In this document: one piece after another, positions 20,601 through 32,607 of the stretch | Position numbering within the stretch: position 1 is the stretch's first letter | Layout of the letters: every line of letters begins with the position of its first letter | Origin: Mixia osmundae IAM 14324 | Lineage: Eukaryota > Basidiomycota > Mixiomycetes > Mixiales > Mixiaceae | Direction: 5' to 3' | Assembly: GCF_000708205.1 (NCBI RefSeq) | Contig: NW_014575555.1 | Coordinates: 243,188-307,187, forward strand | DNA: 64,000 nucleotides | Notes under the pieces: model-generated | Database searches by the model: none | Seen by the model: the letters and a program-made list of their open reading frames with translations, nothing else | Told to the model about the DNA's origin: nothing | Program-made: the position numbers and the translations under genes

Positions 20601-23600
20601 ATGTCAGACAGCCCGTCTAAGCGACCGATCGCCGGTCAAGCAAGCGGCTCCTCGCCACGAGCATCAGGCCTGAGTCAACAGCGCCCTGTTGACAAGATGC
20701 CTGGACCGCCTGGACCGCTCGTCCTGTCTCAGAGCAACGTTAACATTTTACAGCACGAGCAAGCTGGACTGATGGGACCGCCCCGGTCGCCATTGTCAAG
20801 ACAGCGCAATCTCGTCAATGCGCCGCCGCCGCTCGTCTACCCTGTCTCCATGAACGGCACAACGACATCACGACCTCAAACCCCGAGGGAGCCACAGATG
20901 CCTGGCTCGCATCTGCTATCACCGCATCGGCAATCGATAACAGAAGCTAATCTCAGGAATGGCATCGGAGACGAGTCCATGCTCTTCAGATCACGTCCTA
21001 AGCGTGGCGTTTCCACGTCCTCGTCTGCGTCCGTCTCGACCAACGTCTCCGCTGTCAGCTCGCGCAATAACACTAGCAAGAGCCGCATTCGTTTAGCGAC
21101 CCAAATCGAGCACACGGACAGTACCGGCGCAGGCCGACTTGGCGGACGGTCGAGGCGGCCTTCGCTCGTCAGTTTGCAGAGCTTCGCTGAAGGTGTGGCG
21201 CATGTCGCTCGCGTTCGCTCACCGTCTTTGCTGGGTCATTCGCGTGCGTCTAGCCAGCAAGCATCGACTGCAGTCTCGCTCGTCTCTTCGGCTGCAAATT
21301 CGCCACGTCGTCTTGCAGGCAGACCAGATCTGACAAGCTCGCCCTCTTCTGCTGCATCCTCACGTCGTGAGAGCCTGGATCTGTCGAGGCGTCTCAATCT
21401 ATCTGGTCTGCATCATGAACGCGAGCAGACCGCTCGGATCGACGATGTGCAGGGCGAACAAACGCCTGCCGCTCGACATTGGAAATGGCTCGAGACGCGA
21501 CAGGATCAAGAGCCGGGCGATGAGCAATCGAGCGGCGAAGATGACCATCTTTTCGGCAAGACACCTCATGCATACAGTACGAGCACTCTCGGTGTCACAC
21601 CGAGACCAAGCAACATGTTCGCCATGTCCGGCATGACCTCCCCGCTACCTCAAAGATCTCATCGTGCAACCTCAATCAGCTCTGCTGCCTCGTCACAAGC
21701 CTCGAGCATACCGTCCTGGCACGAGGAAGCAGCTCGAGAGCGAGCCGACTCGATTTCTTTTTTCGATTTGGAACTAGATCATATGTCAATGGCATCTTCG
21801 AATCGCTCGCGTCTGCGCTCTCCCGTCGGCATGAGCGACGGCGAGAAGTCTGCGCGCCACGACAATTTCCGCTACACGCCCGGTCTGTCGACATCGCCAA
21901 AGGTGAGTGATACAGAAGAACCCTACCTTGACGAAGACGCGCCGCTCGGTTTTGATGGCGAGCCTGACTTCAACGTCTTTGGCGAAGGCGATCGACTCGG
22001 ACTTGGGACGATGCATGAAGGTCAGCTAGTGGTCGATCTGTTTGCATCCGATATCACGCTGCCTTCGCCTTCTGCGCACTCTCGCGTGGATTCGCCCGGC
22101 CTGGCAGACAACCTCGGTGGCGATTTCGGTGGCGACTTCCAGCTAGAGATCATTCGACAACTAGGCTATGGATCTTATGCTGTGGTCTATCTTGCTCGAC
22201 AGGTTTTGTACGACGCACCAGAGGATGCCGCTTTCGCTACAGACGATCACAGCGTCAGGGGCACTGTGTACGGCAAAGAATTTGCACTCAAGTGTCTCTG
22301 CAAGAAGAATTTGTCGGACGACTTACTCGAAGTACAGAAATTTGAAGTGAGTGCTATCCGGGTTAGCATAGCGAGCGGCAAAGCTAATACGAGTGCAGGC
22401 TACGCTACATCGCTCCTTGCCTGCACATCCCAACATTGCCGCGCTTCACCGAGTACGTTCCCCAATAAGGAGCCAGCATAATCTGACTTACACGTGGCAG
22501 GCCTTCGCCACGCCCTCGTGGCTCTTCCTTGTCATGGAGTACTGCACCGGTCAAGATCTGTTCTACTGGCTCGAGCAAGCGCGTGACACGCAAGACCTCG
22601 GGCTGGCTTCGCCCGCACTCAGCTCGCCGACGCAGAAACTGAAGACCTATCTACACGGCAGCGATATGACTGGTCTCGATGAGAACGGCGAGGATCGCAC
22701 GCCTCCCGACCCTTATCTGCTCGCATCGACTGCTAATACTACGCTCTTATCGAGGCGTCGCCTGCGGCTCATCAGCCGGATGTTCCAGCAAATGTGCAAT
22801 GCCGTTCAAGCCTGCCATGATGTCGGTATCAGCCATCGCGACATCAAGCCGGAGAATTTCATAGTCACTGACGATCGCGGGCGCCATGGCTATAACGACT
22901 CGGCGTACATCTCGCGCGTCGCCTCACTCGACGGACTTGCTGCTGTCAGCGAGCGACAGGCTTCGCTGGGCATGGAATCAGAAGCCAAGGTAGTCGTGAA
23001 GATAACGGACTGGGGTCTCGGTACAATGGAAGACGAGTGTGGCGACTTTGACTGCGGTAGTAAGCCATATATGGCATATGGTCAGTCAAGAATGTGCTTG
23101 GAATCCAAAGCTGATTCGAGAAACTCAGAGTGTCGAAACAACCTACACCCAACGTATAAGCCAAAGGGCGCAGACGTATGGTCGTTGGGCATCGTATTGC
23201 TCAATCTGCTCTATCATCGATGTCCTTGGCAAGATCCGACAACCACAGATCCCGATTTTGCCGAGTATCGACAAGATCCTGTCACCTTCTTCGAAAATCG
23301 GTTCGAGGGCATCGGCAAAGACGTAGCGCTGTACCTTGCCGACCGTGTCTTCTGCAATGACGATCGAGTCTCGGCTGGCGCATTTGGTCATTGGGCTACC
23401 GGCCTCGTTCGCTTCATGGGCGAGGGACACCGACATGCAAGTGCGTCCAAGGCCACCGTTCTTTTGCAGCCATCTTCAAGCAGGAGCGGTCTTGGTCCAG
23501 AGATCGCCAATACACGTGGAGGGTCTCCATCTGTGGACGGCACCACGCGTTCACAGCTCGTGAGCTGGCCCGCTACACCAGACAAAACAGATCTGCACGC

Positions 23601-24867
23601 CGCGAAGCTACCCATTGACGAACGTGCCTCTGCTGGCACAATAGTAGACAACGAAGATTCTGCGCAGGTCGCAGACGTAGACGACACAGAAGATGGATCA
23701 GCAGAGAGGGATGCATTGGGCGAGACGAGCGCCAATCGCGCGCGTCGGCGGAAGCGCGGTGCCCGCAAGTCTCGACATCGTCTGCATGCAGAAGTCTCTA
23801 CAGCCAATACAGCTTCCCCAGACAGCGGCGCGGGCCGCACCAGTGCCGACGAACGACTCGATGGTATGGCTGCCGAGACCGAGGATCTGGCTCGGCTGGT
23901 CAGCAAGACCCATCGGCCGAATGGCTCCCATCGATCAGCTTCAACTGCTCCTGCTTCGCCAAGCCTCAGTCCTGTTGGTGACCGGACGAAGCGAGGCGGT
24001 AAGATCGGCTTCATGGATCGCATGAAGGGCGCCCTCATGAACGGCAATCCCGATCTACAAGCATTTGCTCAACGCGTGAAAGAACGCGACGAGGGCAAGG
24101 GCGCATCCGCAGGTAACTGGAGCGCTCCTGCAAAGCTGGGCGGACCTCAGCATCGAAGCAATTACAGTCACGAGAGCTCGGCCATTTCGAGCTTTGGCTC
24201 TGTCGCCTCAAGCGAATCTTGGGCAAGTGGACAGTCTTGGTCAAGCGGAGCAGTCGACGACGATCGTGGTCGGTCAGGCGGTCATTGGGCCTCTAGCTCA
24301 AACCGTAGAGGCCGCTTGGAACAGAGCTGGCGCACGCAAGAGGTATCACCTGGCTCGACCAGGTCATCGTCCGCTGCGCGATCCAATCAGACGCCGGCTT
24401 CGAGCTTTGGCAGCCATGCTAGCTCTCTCAGCTCTGCGCCAACAGCCTTCTCGCGTAGTAGCAAGCCGGCCCAACAGCACACGGCTGCGCGCGCCAACAG
24501 CGCATTCAATGCGCTCGAAGATGTACGTGAGACTCCATCGCCATTGCCAGCTCGCGATTTGGCTTCAATCAGTGAGCGGTCTTCAGCTGCTGCCAGCAAG
24601 ACAGCTGCACCTGCGCCAGCTGCCGCGCTTGATAAAGCGCCTTCAGACCCTATCGCCCTGCGGCCTGCGATCGTAGCAGTCGCAGATGCGCTGGCGCAAG
24701 GCGGAAGCTCACCAGCCAAATCGACGCATTCGGCCGCGAGCACACTCAAAGGCCGGCCACCGTCCATCGACGATGCGCCAAACTCGCGTAAGGGCTTCGC
24801 GAGCATGCTCAAAAGTATTGGCGCGTTCAATCGGACCATCAACAGCCCCGCAACGCCCAGCAAGTAA
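20601..24867 (+). CDS. KSP1/RAN1-like serine/threonine protein kinase, 1372 aa
   Basis: Exons 20601-22346, 22399-22452, 22501-23080 and 23129-24867. The N-terminal 510 residues are Ser/Pro/Arg-rich and likely disordered. The kinase domain begins near residue 515: glycine loop QLGYGSYAVVYLA, VAIK lysine in FALKCLCKK, HRDIKPENFIV near residue 712, and DWG in place of DFG near 770 (ITDWGLGTM). The segment GSKPYMAYECRNN is rebuilt by splicing. The C-terminal half is again low-complexity. Kinase-domain style and long flanks resemble fungal Ksp1/Sks1/Ran1 kinases that act in nutrient, filamentation and meiosis signalling. DWG is common in that group, so activity is expected. Intron 3 (23081-23128) is 48 nt and stop-free; see findings. 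Confidence 0.85.
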
Positions 24868-24924
24868 GGATGATTTCGAAATAAAGGAGGAAGAAGTCGT
24901 AGCACTTGTATTGCAACAAGGATA

Positions 24925-26436
24925 TCACAGTCTAGGCTTGATAGCGAGCTCCCGTGCTCGAAGAGGCATCAGCTCGTCTACTGCGTCTTGCTTACTTTCC
25001 AAGTCGTCCTCTGCAGCGGCGAGCTCGAGGTGGATCCGCCTTGCTTCGCGTTGACCGGACAGTAAGGCGCCGTGGACGCTTGCTTGGTGCTGCTGTGAGG
25101 TATGCTCACCTGCCATGCCAAGCCGACCTTCCCAGAGGGGCTTGCTGAGCTCGAAATAGTCGAGCAGAGTAGCAGGATCTTCGCCCTTGTTGAGCTGCGC
25201 CTCTGTCGCCACTGGTGTGTACGTGTAGGATCCCAGGGCATGCTCATCGCTCTGCCAACGCGTCACGATGACTCGCTCGGGTTGGGGGATCTCGCCTTGC
25301 ACGGAGGGTGCAAGATAGTCGACAAGCAAGCCGTGAGCCCATTGTTTGGCCTCCTCATCGCTCAGCTGCTCTATCGCCTCGCCGGCTCGAGCACCGAGAT
25401 ACATAACCAGCACTGGCGATTCGGTGATACTCGCATAGCTCTGGAACATGATCGTGCGAGTTGACAGAGGGTGTCGCCCGTCGGGGTCGCAGTCACGGAG
25501 CAGCATTGTCCAGCTACCTTGCTTTGGCCACCAGACGCGAGGAAATGACATGACAACTTTATTGAGCAGGCCAAAGCCCAGTCTGTCGATCGACGCTAGC
25601 CTCCGGGGTGGCAAAGTGGGCTCGAATCGTATCCGATTAGCCTTCAAGACGCCTAATGGCACAGTGACGAGAGCAAAAGGTGCGCTCAAGTCGCTCGCAT
25701 TTGTGGTAGAGCTAGCATTGCGCGAGGAGACGGTGACAGAATCCTCATCTTCTGACAATGCCACCGATGTGACTTGCGTGTTGAGATGGATCTCGCCACC
25801 ACGAGCTTGTATTGCCATCTTGAGCACGTCGATGAGCTGGCCATAGCCGTACCTTACTAGAGCGTCGCCGCCTTCATAGTCGTGCTCTTCACCCCAAGCG
25901 CGAAAGCTGACGTCTTGAAGGGATGCGCCTGACCAGCCGTCAAAGCTGGTGGCCATACTTGTGGCATATCTTTTGAGCTGTTCAGTCTCGAGACCATCGT
26001 ACAGCGGTGATCGTTTCCTGTCGAGTAGATAGTCTGCCAAGCTGCGGGTGTAGGAAGGCACTGTAGCGCCTGTCTGCGCCTCTGCGCGTGACCGGTCGAA
26101 GAGCGTAGTGAAGACGCTGGCGGCGAGCTGACCGGATGTCTCCTCATCTAGCGGCTTGCCGTTGCTCTCAAACATCAGGCCAGGATCATCGGCATGATGC
26201 AGCTCGATGCGGAGATCTCTCAGGATGGTCGCAAGAGGGTTCCCCAGCTGTCCGTGGACGAAAGAGGCCCCGAGATCGACAGGACACGGCAGGCCATCTG
26301 CTTTACTGGCTGTACGGATTCTGCCGCCTAGACGAGACCGAGCTTCGAGGATCGCGACGGACCGTCCTGCTCGGAGTAATTGCAAGCCAGCCCACAGTCC
26401 AGAAATGCCGGCGCCTATGACGATGCAATCTGGCAT
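24925..26436 (-). CDS. Flavin amine oxidase (polyamine-oxidase type)
   Basis: Single-exon, 503 residues. FAD-dependent oxidase of amines, probably polyamines. The N-terminal Rossmann motif is complete: CIVIGAGISGLWAGLQLL with the acidic end ILEARSRLGGRIRT, followed by DLGASFVHG, as in FMS1/polyamine oxidases. The C-terminal FAD/substrate motif GEHTSQQHQASVHGALLSG is also present. The extreme C-terminus (RARELAIKPRL) ends in neither SKL nor a close variant, so peroxisomal import by PTS1 is not indicated. No signal peptide. It converges with the kinase gene; the stop codons are 57 bp apart. The exact amine substrate cannot be read from sequence. Confidence 0.88.
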   Translation of the reverse strand: MPDCIVIGAGISGLWAGLQLLRAGRSVAILEARSRLGGRIRTASKADGLPCPVDLGASFVHGQLGNPLATILRDLRIELHHADDPGLMFESNGKPLDEETSGQLAASVFTTLFDRSRAEAQTGATVPSYTRSLADYLLDRKRSPLYDGLETEQLKRYATSMATSFDGWSGASLQDVSFRAWGEEHDYEGGDALVRYGYGQLIDVLKMAIQARGGEIHLNTQVTSVALSEDEDSVTVSSRNASSTTNASDLSAPFALVTVPLGVLKANRIRFEPTLPPRRLASIDRLGFGLLNKVVMSFPRVWWPKQGSWTMLLRDCDPDGRHPLSTRTIMFQSYASITESPVLVMYLGARAGEAIEQLSDEEAKQWAHGLLVDYLAPSVQGEIPQPERVIVTRWQSDEHALGSYTYTPVATEAQLNKGEDPATLLDYFELSKPLWEGRLGMAGEHTSQQHQASVHGALLSGQREARRIHLELAAAEDDLESKQDAVDELMPLRARELAIKPRL

Positions 26437-26567
26437 CGTTCGTGCTGTCGCGGATGAGATGTCAATCGATTTCGACGCGATGTCAAATTTCTTGAGCTCG
26501 CTCGGCTGGAGAGGCAGCAGAAGTCACAGGTCTACAATATATGCGGCACAACAGGATCACGATGTTC

Positions 26568-29486
26568 TCATAGCCTTGGTTGGGTTGGCGAGGCTGCTAG
26601 TCCGGGTGACAAACCGCCGTCGATGCCTTGAGGCACGGGATCGGGATTACCCTTTGGCTCGACAGGACCCTTGCTGCCGCCTAGAGGTGCAGAGACTCCA
26701 GAACCGAGCGCTTCGTCAATGTTGTCCTCTGAGGTGATCATCAGCATGCGAAGGTGGCAGACAGAATGGTGACGTACCAGAGGAAGCATAGGGACGCGGG
26801 CCTAGCAATCTGATCATGTCCTCACGAGAGATGACCTCCTTCTCGAGCAAGAGCTTTGCCACCATATCGATCTGATCTTTCTTCTCTGTCAACAGCTTCG
26901 TCGTGCGCTCGTGTGCTTCATTGACCATCTTGCGAACTTCGGCGTCGAGCATCTGCCCGGTTGCCTCGCTGAATGGCTTCGTGAAGCTTTCGCCTTCACG
27001 ATGGCCGTATGAAATGGGTCCGATCTTGGCGTTCATACCGACTGCGAGATCTGTCAGCACAGAGTCGACCAGTGAGGCATGTCACCCACAATTGGCGCAG
27101 ACCTCAAACGCCATCTTTGTGATCCGCTGTAAATCGTCCTGAGCGCCCGTTGTGATCGATTTGAAGAAGATCTCCTCGGAGACACGGCCGCCAAGCGTCA
27201 TGCACATTCTATCGATGAGCTGCTCGGTCGAATGTAAGAAGCGTTCCTTAGGCTGCGCGCAATGATCAGCATCGTCTCGCATTTGATGTAAGCAAGGCGT
27301 ACGAGATATTGTGCAAAGCCAAGTGCAGCAGAGCCTCTAGGGATGATTGAGACCTTGAGAAGTGGATCTGCGTGCTTGAGGAACCAGCCACAGACAGCAT
27401 GTCCTGCCTCGTGGTAGGCAACAGTGGTCTTCTCCTCTATGCTGAGCACGCGAGTCTTGCGCTCGAGACCAGCGATGACACGGTCAATGGCCTGCTCGAA
27501 ATGCTTCTCGTTCACCCAATCGGCTCCCTTGCGAGCAGCCACAAGAGCAGCCTCGTTGCAGACATTGGCAATGTCTGCGCCGGAGAAGCCAGGCGTATGG
27601 GCAGCAAGCTTATGCGCGAGCTTGGTGACGAATGGGTTCGTATCGACATCGTCTGGAGACTCTGGCTTAGCAGCCGGATTGCTGCCCAACGATGCGGCGA
27701 GCGGCGGAAGCGTGTTCTCTGTTGCTGCATCCGTCGATGCTGCTGCAGTCGAGACACCGCCTAAGCTCTCGGACTGAGAAGCGGCCGGGTCTGCTTCTGG
27801 CTTGCCACCTGCTTTGAGAACGAGAGGGCGCAAATGGACCTTGAAGATCTGCTGGCGACCGCCTACGTCCGGTCGATCGACGGTAATGTGTCTGTCAAAT
27901 CGCCCAGGACGCATGAGAGCAGAGTCGAGGACATCTGCTCGATTGGTGCCTGCGAGCACAACGACATGCTGAGAGGTATCGAAACCATCCATCTCGACCA
28001 GTAACTGATTGAGCGTGGACTCTCGCTCATCGTTACCGCCCATCTGGCCGCCCTTGCCCCTAGACTTGCCGATAGCGTCAATTTCATCGATGAAGATGAT
28101 GCAGGGCGCGTTTTGGCGCGCAGACGCGAAGAGGTCGCGGACACGGGATGGACCGACACCGACAAACATTTCGACAAACTCTGAGCCAGATACCGACAGG
28201 AAGGGTACACCTGCCTCTCCCGCTGTCGCTTTGGCGAGAAGCGTCTTGCCTGTGCCTGGTGGTCCTGACAGGACCGCACCACGTGGGATCTTTGCGCCGA
28301 GCTTCTCGTATCGCTTGGGGTCTTTGAGGAACTTGACAAATTCCATGATCTCTTCCTTTGCCTCGTCCATACCGGCCACATCGCGGAACTTGACCTTGAT
28401 ATCACTCTCTGACTGCGAAGCAACATGACAGAGTCAGCGCACAGATCCTCGATTGATGCAGGAACGCACGTTGAACATCTTTGCCCGGGACTTGCCCATG
28501 CCAAAGATACCACCGCTGCCGAAAGGACCACCTCCGGCTCCGGCGCCACCGCTAGCTCGACGGGACATCCAGTAGAGCAGACCGACGATCATGAGTGTAG
28601 GTGCGAATGATAGCAATGTGCTGCCTATGCCGACGACGTCCTTGTAGGAGACAGGTATACGCTCGTGCGAAGGAATGCCAAGCTCACGCTGGGCATCTTC
28701 TAGCTTGCGCTCAAATGCTTCGACCGAGCCGATCGAGAAAATATACGTCACGCCACCCTTTGCAGCTGGTGACTGTGGATAGAGCACGCCAGTGGCATTG
28801 GAATGCAGATGGACTTGCACGCGAGACTTGTTGACGACGTCCAGACGCTCGACGAGGCCCTTGTCTAGGAATGCAGTGCGGAACTCTTGCCAGGTGATCT
28901 CTCGCTCGTTGGTATTGCCCATGGCGACGTAATAGATGATGCCGCCCGCAATGGCGAGCGTGATCAGAGGGTTAGGTGGCGATGGTCCAGACGAACCCGT
29001 CTTGGCTTTGCCATCTGGGCCTGTCGTCTTGTTGCCGGCATTACCAGACTCGCCGCTCGAGGCAGAGACAGTTGCCTTTGACTTGTCGCTGTCCATGCCG
29101 CCCGTCTTTGCTCCGACAGAGGGAAGGCCGACCATCTTCTTGAGCCATAACGGAACATTCGGGTCGTCATTTATCATCTTGCGAGCCTTGCTGAGCTCAT
29201 CTGACGGCTCCGAATCCGATCGAGACTTTGACTTGTCATCGTCCTTGTCTGGCTGATGAGTCGCATATTGCCTTGATCCACCGATCGCTGTCCGAGCAGA
29301 ATACACGGATCGTGGCAAAGCAAGGCCGTCTATAGTCTTTGGATGAGATGGAAGTCTCGATCGTGGCAATGACGCCGATGTCGCCTGACTGGTCAGACAT
29401 CGGCAAGGATGGCTCGATCGCTGTAGCAACCTCTGGTTCGCTATCGCTGACCGGGCGTGCCCTCTCAACGCCTGCGACCTGTTCAT
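26568..29486 (-). CDS. Mitochondrial m-AAA protease subunit (AFG3/YTA12 type)
   Basis: Membrane-bound AAA zinc metalloprotease of the mitochondrial inner membrane, for quality control and processing. Exons 29486-28470, 28412-27303, 27252-27090, 27041-26778 and 26728-26568 give 904 residues. Introns are 57, 50, 48 and 49 nt. A basic, Ser/Arg-rich presequence comes first. Two membrane helices follow (around [16 protein letters not shown] and [20 protein letters not shown]), then a Gly-rich linker. The AAA module has Walker A GPPGTGKT and Walker B IIFIDEID. An unusual Ala/Ser/Glu insert of roughly 50 residues sits in the AAA lid region. Zinc site: HEAGH. The C-terminal [14 protein letters not shown]...GAQDDLQ is diagnostic. 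Which of the two fungal paralogues it is cannot be settled by eye. Divergent from COX4. Confidence 0.92.
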
Positions 29487-29588
29487 GTTAGTCGTCAGGA
29501 GTCAAACTTGGCTTGAGATCTTAGATGATCAGCGAGTGTGTGCGACCTGCCGCGTCACTCGGCCGATGTTGGGCACGCGTGTGAGGGG

Positions 29589-29595
29589 TATTTAA
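29589..29595 (+). promoter_or_regulatory. TATA-like element upstream of COX4
   Basis: TATTTAA lies 51 bp before the COX4 start codon inside the 159-bp divergent promoter shared with the m-AAA protease gene. Confidence 0.35.
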
Positions 29596-29645
29596 CCTTG
29601 AAAAGTCTTGCGTTTGGCCAGCGAGCGAGTCGGCCACTCGACAAG

Positions 29646-30312
29646 ATGATGCTCCGTCGGTCTGTTGCAGCAGTGCGAGTGCTAGCTCGTCAACCAGCAC
29701 GCTCCCTTGCGACCTCTGTCAGCAGGAGATCAGATCATGGCGGCGTGCCTGTCTTTGTCGGTGAGGGCGCTAAGCCTGGCACGGTGCCTACCGACTTGGA
29801 GCAATCTACCGGCTTGGAGCGTATCGAACTGCTCGGAAAGCTGCAAGGCGTCGATATCTTCGACATGAGCCCGCTCAAGGTCGAGCATATGGGCACACTC
29901 AAGAATCCTATCATGGTCGCCAGCTTGGTCCGTCCCTGACCGGCTCTGCATCCGCACGGAGCTCATGCGCTCTTGGCAGGACAAGTCTCGCACGGTCGGA
30001 TGCACCGGCTTCCCAGGTGAGTTTGGGATGGCTTCAGCAGACATGGCTGTGCTGACTCGAGCGCCCTACAAACAGTCGACTCTCATGATGTGATTGCTTC
30101 TCGGCCTGCCATCCCGTGCTCTGGCTGATGTCTTGTTGCGCACAGACGATCTACATGGTCGTGCCGCATCAGGAGCAAGCAACACGCTGCCCAGAGTGCG
30201 GCTGCGGTAAGTCGTCATTCATGCCAGGCCCGCGACGCGCTTAGCTCCTCTTGTTTGTGCAGCGTATGCAATCGACTTCCAAGGCATCGAAGAGGAACAC
30301 GGTCATCATTAG
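29646..30312 (+). CDS. COX4: Cytochrome c oxidase subunit 4 (zinc-binding), five exons
   Basis: Nuclear-encoded zinc-binding subunit of mitochondrial complex IV (Cox4 in yeast, Cox5b/Va-type fold in animals). Exons 29646-29927, 29980-30016, 30076-30089, 30146-30206 and 30263-30312 give 147 residues. Introns are 52, 59, 56 and 56 nt. The presequence MMLRRSVAAVRVLARQPARS is typical for mitochondrial import. Conserved core: TGLERIELLGKLQGVDIFDM, VGCTGFP across exon 2, DSHD in exon 3, and CPECGCAYAID in exons 4-5. The Cys pairs supply zinc ligands. Exon 3 is only 14 nt. The short end EEEHGHH is His-rich. The start codon has a second Met directly after it. Confidence 0.93.
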
Positions 30313-30366
30313 AGTCCTGCCCTTCTAAGGAGCTGTTTGTCAAGATGCATAGAGCGAAGGGTACTC

Positions 30367-32607
30367 TCAGTCTCGTGTGGATGTCAGAGGAGGCCCGATC
30401 AGGATGGCATCACACAGACTGCCTGCTTTGAGCACCGCGACGGGCGCATCCTTGCTGGAGGGCAGAGCAACGAGGCCATTTGCTGCTGCCATACTGATCG
30501 TTCTGCTACTGCGTTGCCCGCCCGTGGAGAAGGCACGTAGATAAGGTGCCTCTTGTGACGTGACGATGCTCACTCTGTGAAACTCGGGCCTCGGGTCGAG
30601 TGGGAAGTCGGAAGTGATCTGGGAAGCTAGCATGAGCATACGTCACACTGTCTTTCCGAGCAAGCTGACCTGGACTCTGACGCGCGGCAAGTGCCATTCC
30701 GAAGCTCTGTAACCCGACACCTTCCGCAGCGCTGGCATGACGAAGACGTAGAACGTGACCAGAGCAGAAGCTGGGTTGCCCGGCAGCGCAAACACGAGTG
30801 TCGGCCTTTGACCGGGCAGCGTAGCAAAAGTTGTCGGTTTCCTGCAGACTCTGTCAGGCTGCTGCCGGGGTGGGAAAGCTTTGTTAGCTTACCCTGGCTT
30901 CATGGCCACGCGTCCAAAGTGACAGGTTCCGTGTAGCTCGCGCTCGATAACTGTCTTGAGATAGTCGCTCTCGCCCATAGATGTGCCACCCGTTGTCACT
31001 ATCACGTCTGCTCTGCTCAGGCCGAGCTCGAGCGCCTGCTTGATCTTGCTGACATCGTCACCAATGATCCCCAAATCGATCGCATCAAAGCCTTGCGCTT
31101 TCAGGGCAGCCAACAATGAGGGTCTGTTGCTGTCAAAGACGATGGGCACGCCGGCTGCGGTCACTTGAGGTGTGGTAGTTTGCACAAGCTCTTGCAGCTC
31201 ATTGCCCGTTGACATCACTGCGACTACAGGTTTGCGATAGGTAAGCACCTGTTGCGCACATCAGCAAGCGCTTCTTGTACCGAAAGCGAAGCGTACCGAA
31301 TGACGCCCGATGAATGCAAGCGAGGCGACCTCGCCGCCTACAGGACTGATCAAATCGCGTTGCCGCAGGATGGTGTCGCCCGCGCGAACATCGCTGCCGA
31401 TCTGCCTGAAGTGCTCCCCAATCTTCGCAATAGCGTGAATGTCGATGGTGATCTCCTCGCCGGTTTGTCCGGTCTCGCTGACTGTTGTGTCTTCGACCAT
31501 GATGATGGCATTCGCTCGCGCAGGAACAGGACCGCCTGTCGCGACTCTGACTGCCCACTTCTCGAGCTCCTGACAGTCCTGATATTGATCTGCTGACATC
31601 AGGCGACGCCTTGGCTGGCTATCATCTACGTGCGGATCAGCATGAGCTCTTCATGGCTCTCGATAGGACTCACCTGAGAAGATCGCATAGCCATCGACAT
31701 TGGTTGTGGGTACCGAGGGCAAGTCGACGTGAGACATGACGGTCTCGGCCAGTACCCTGCCTACGATGGCCGATAGATCCACTCGTTCCACGTCACCGAC
31801 GGTTGCGTACTGCAGGATGAGGTCGAGAGCTTCGCTCATTTGTATGATAGGGTAGGGTGATCGCCTGTACCGCCTTGCAACTGTACAAACGTCAGGCTGA
31901 TTGCAGCAGAAGAAGGCAATGTGCCTTGCCTCCTTGTGTAGGGTCGAAAGATCTGAGCGCCGCATGCTCTTGCAGACTTCGCGGTTCGTCGCGCTGACGG
32001 TGTACGCAGATATGAGCGCTGTCCGTCATGTTCGGCGCTCGCTCTGGTGCGCCCATCGCGCGATGGGTATCCTCGCCCGTAGATCCGCTGATGAGTTCGA
32101 GTGCATGAGGCAGGACTTTGAGCAAAGCCATCAGATTCTCTCTTGCTCCCTTTGGCGAACCTGGCAGCGTGACGACGAGTGCGCCCTCCTGTGTGACACC
32201 GCAGACGGGTCGGGAGAGCGCTGCCATCGGCGTGACTGCGAGAGACGTGCTCATCATGAGGTGTACAAGTCCGGGAGCGTGCTTGACGATGAGAGGCCCG
32301 ACTGCTTCTGGCGTGACATCCCTCAAGCCAAAGCCAGTGCCGCCCGTGGTGACGACGAGCCGGGAAGACACGGCAGCACACCGTACGGCATCTCTGATCG
32401 CGCTCAACTCGTCTGGCACGATGTAATGCGCTCGACTTGGTAGAGAGTAGCCTGCAGATTGAAGTTCATTGAGGAGCATCGGCCCTGTTGCATCCGTGCT
32501 GGCATCACGGGCAGCGGTGTCGCTGACTATTCGTCACTCATCAGATCTCGACGGGGCAGGAGCATGCGTGCTGGCAAACCTGTGATGACAGCGCAAGTCG
32601 ATAGCAT
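30367..32607 (-). CDS. cnxE: Gephyrin/cnxE-type molybdenum-cofactor protein (MogA-MoeA fusion)
   Basis: Bifunctional enzyme for the last steps of molybdenum-cofactor synthesis: adenylylation of molybdopterin (G domain), then Mo insertion (E domain). Seven exons: 32607-32580, 32526-31930, 31880-31674, 31592-31297, 31248-30893, 30841-30670 and 30618-30367; 635 residues. MogA-like half: [38 protein letters not shown]. Linker: RRSPYPII. MoeA-like half: [79 protein letters not shown]-then-E order matches fungal cnxE and animal gephyrin, opposite to plant CNX1. Intron 2 is GC-AG (GCAAGG...GTACAG), forced by frame and the conserved join. Intron 3 (81 nt) is the longest in the window. Confidence 0.9.
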
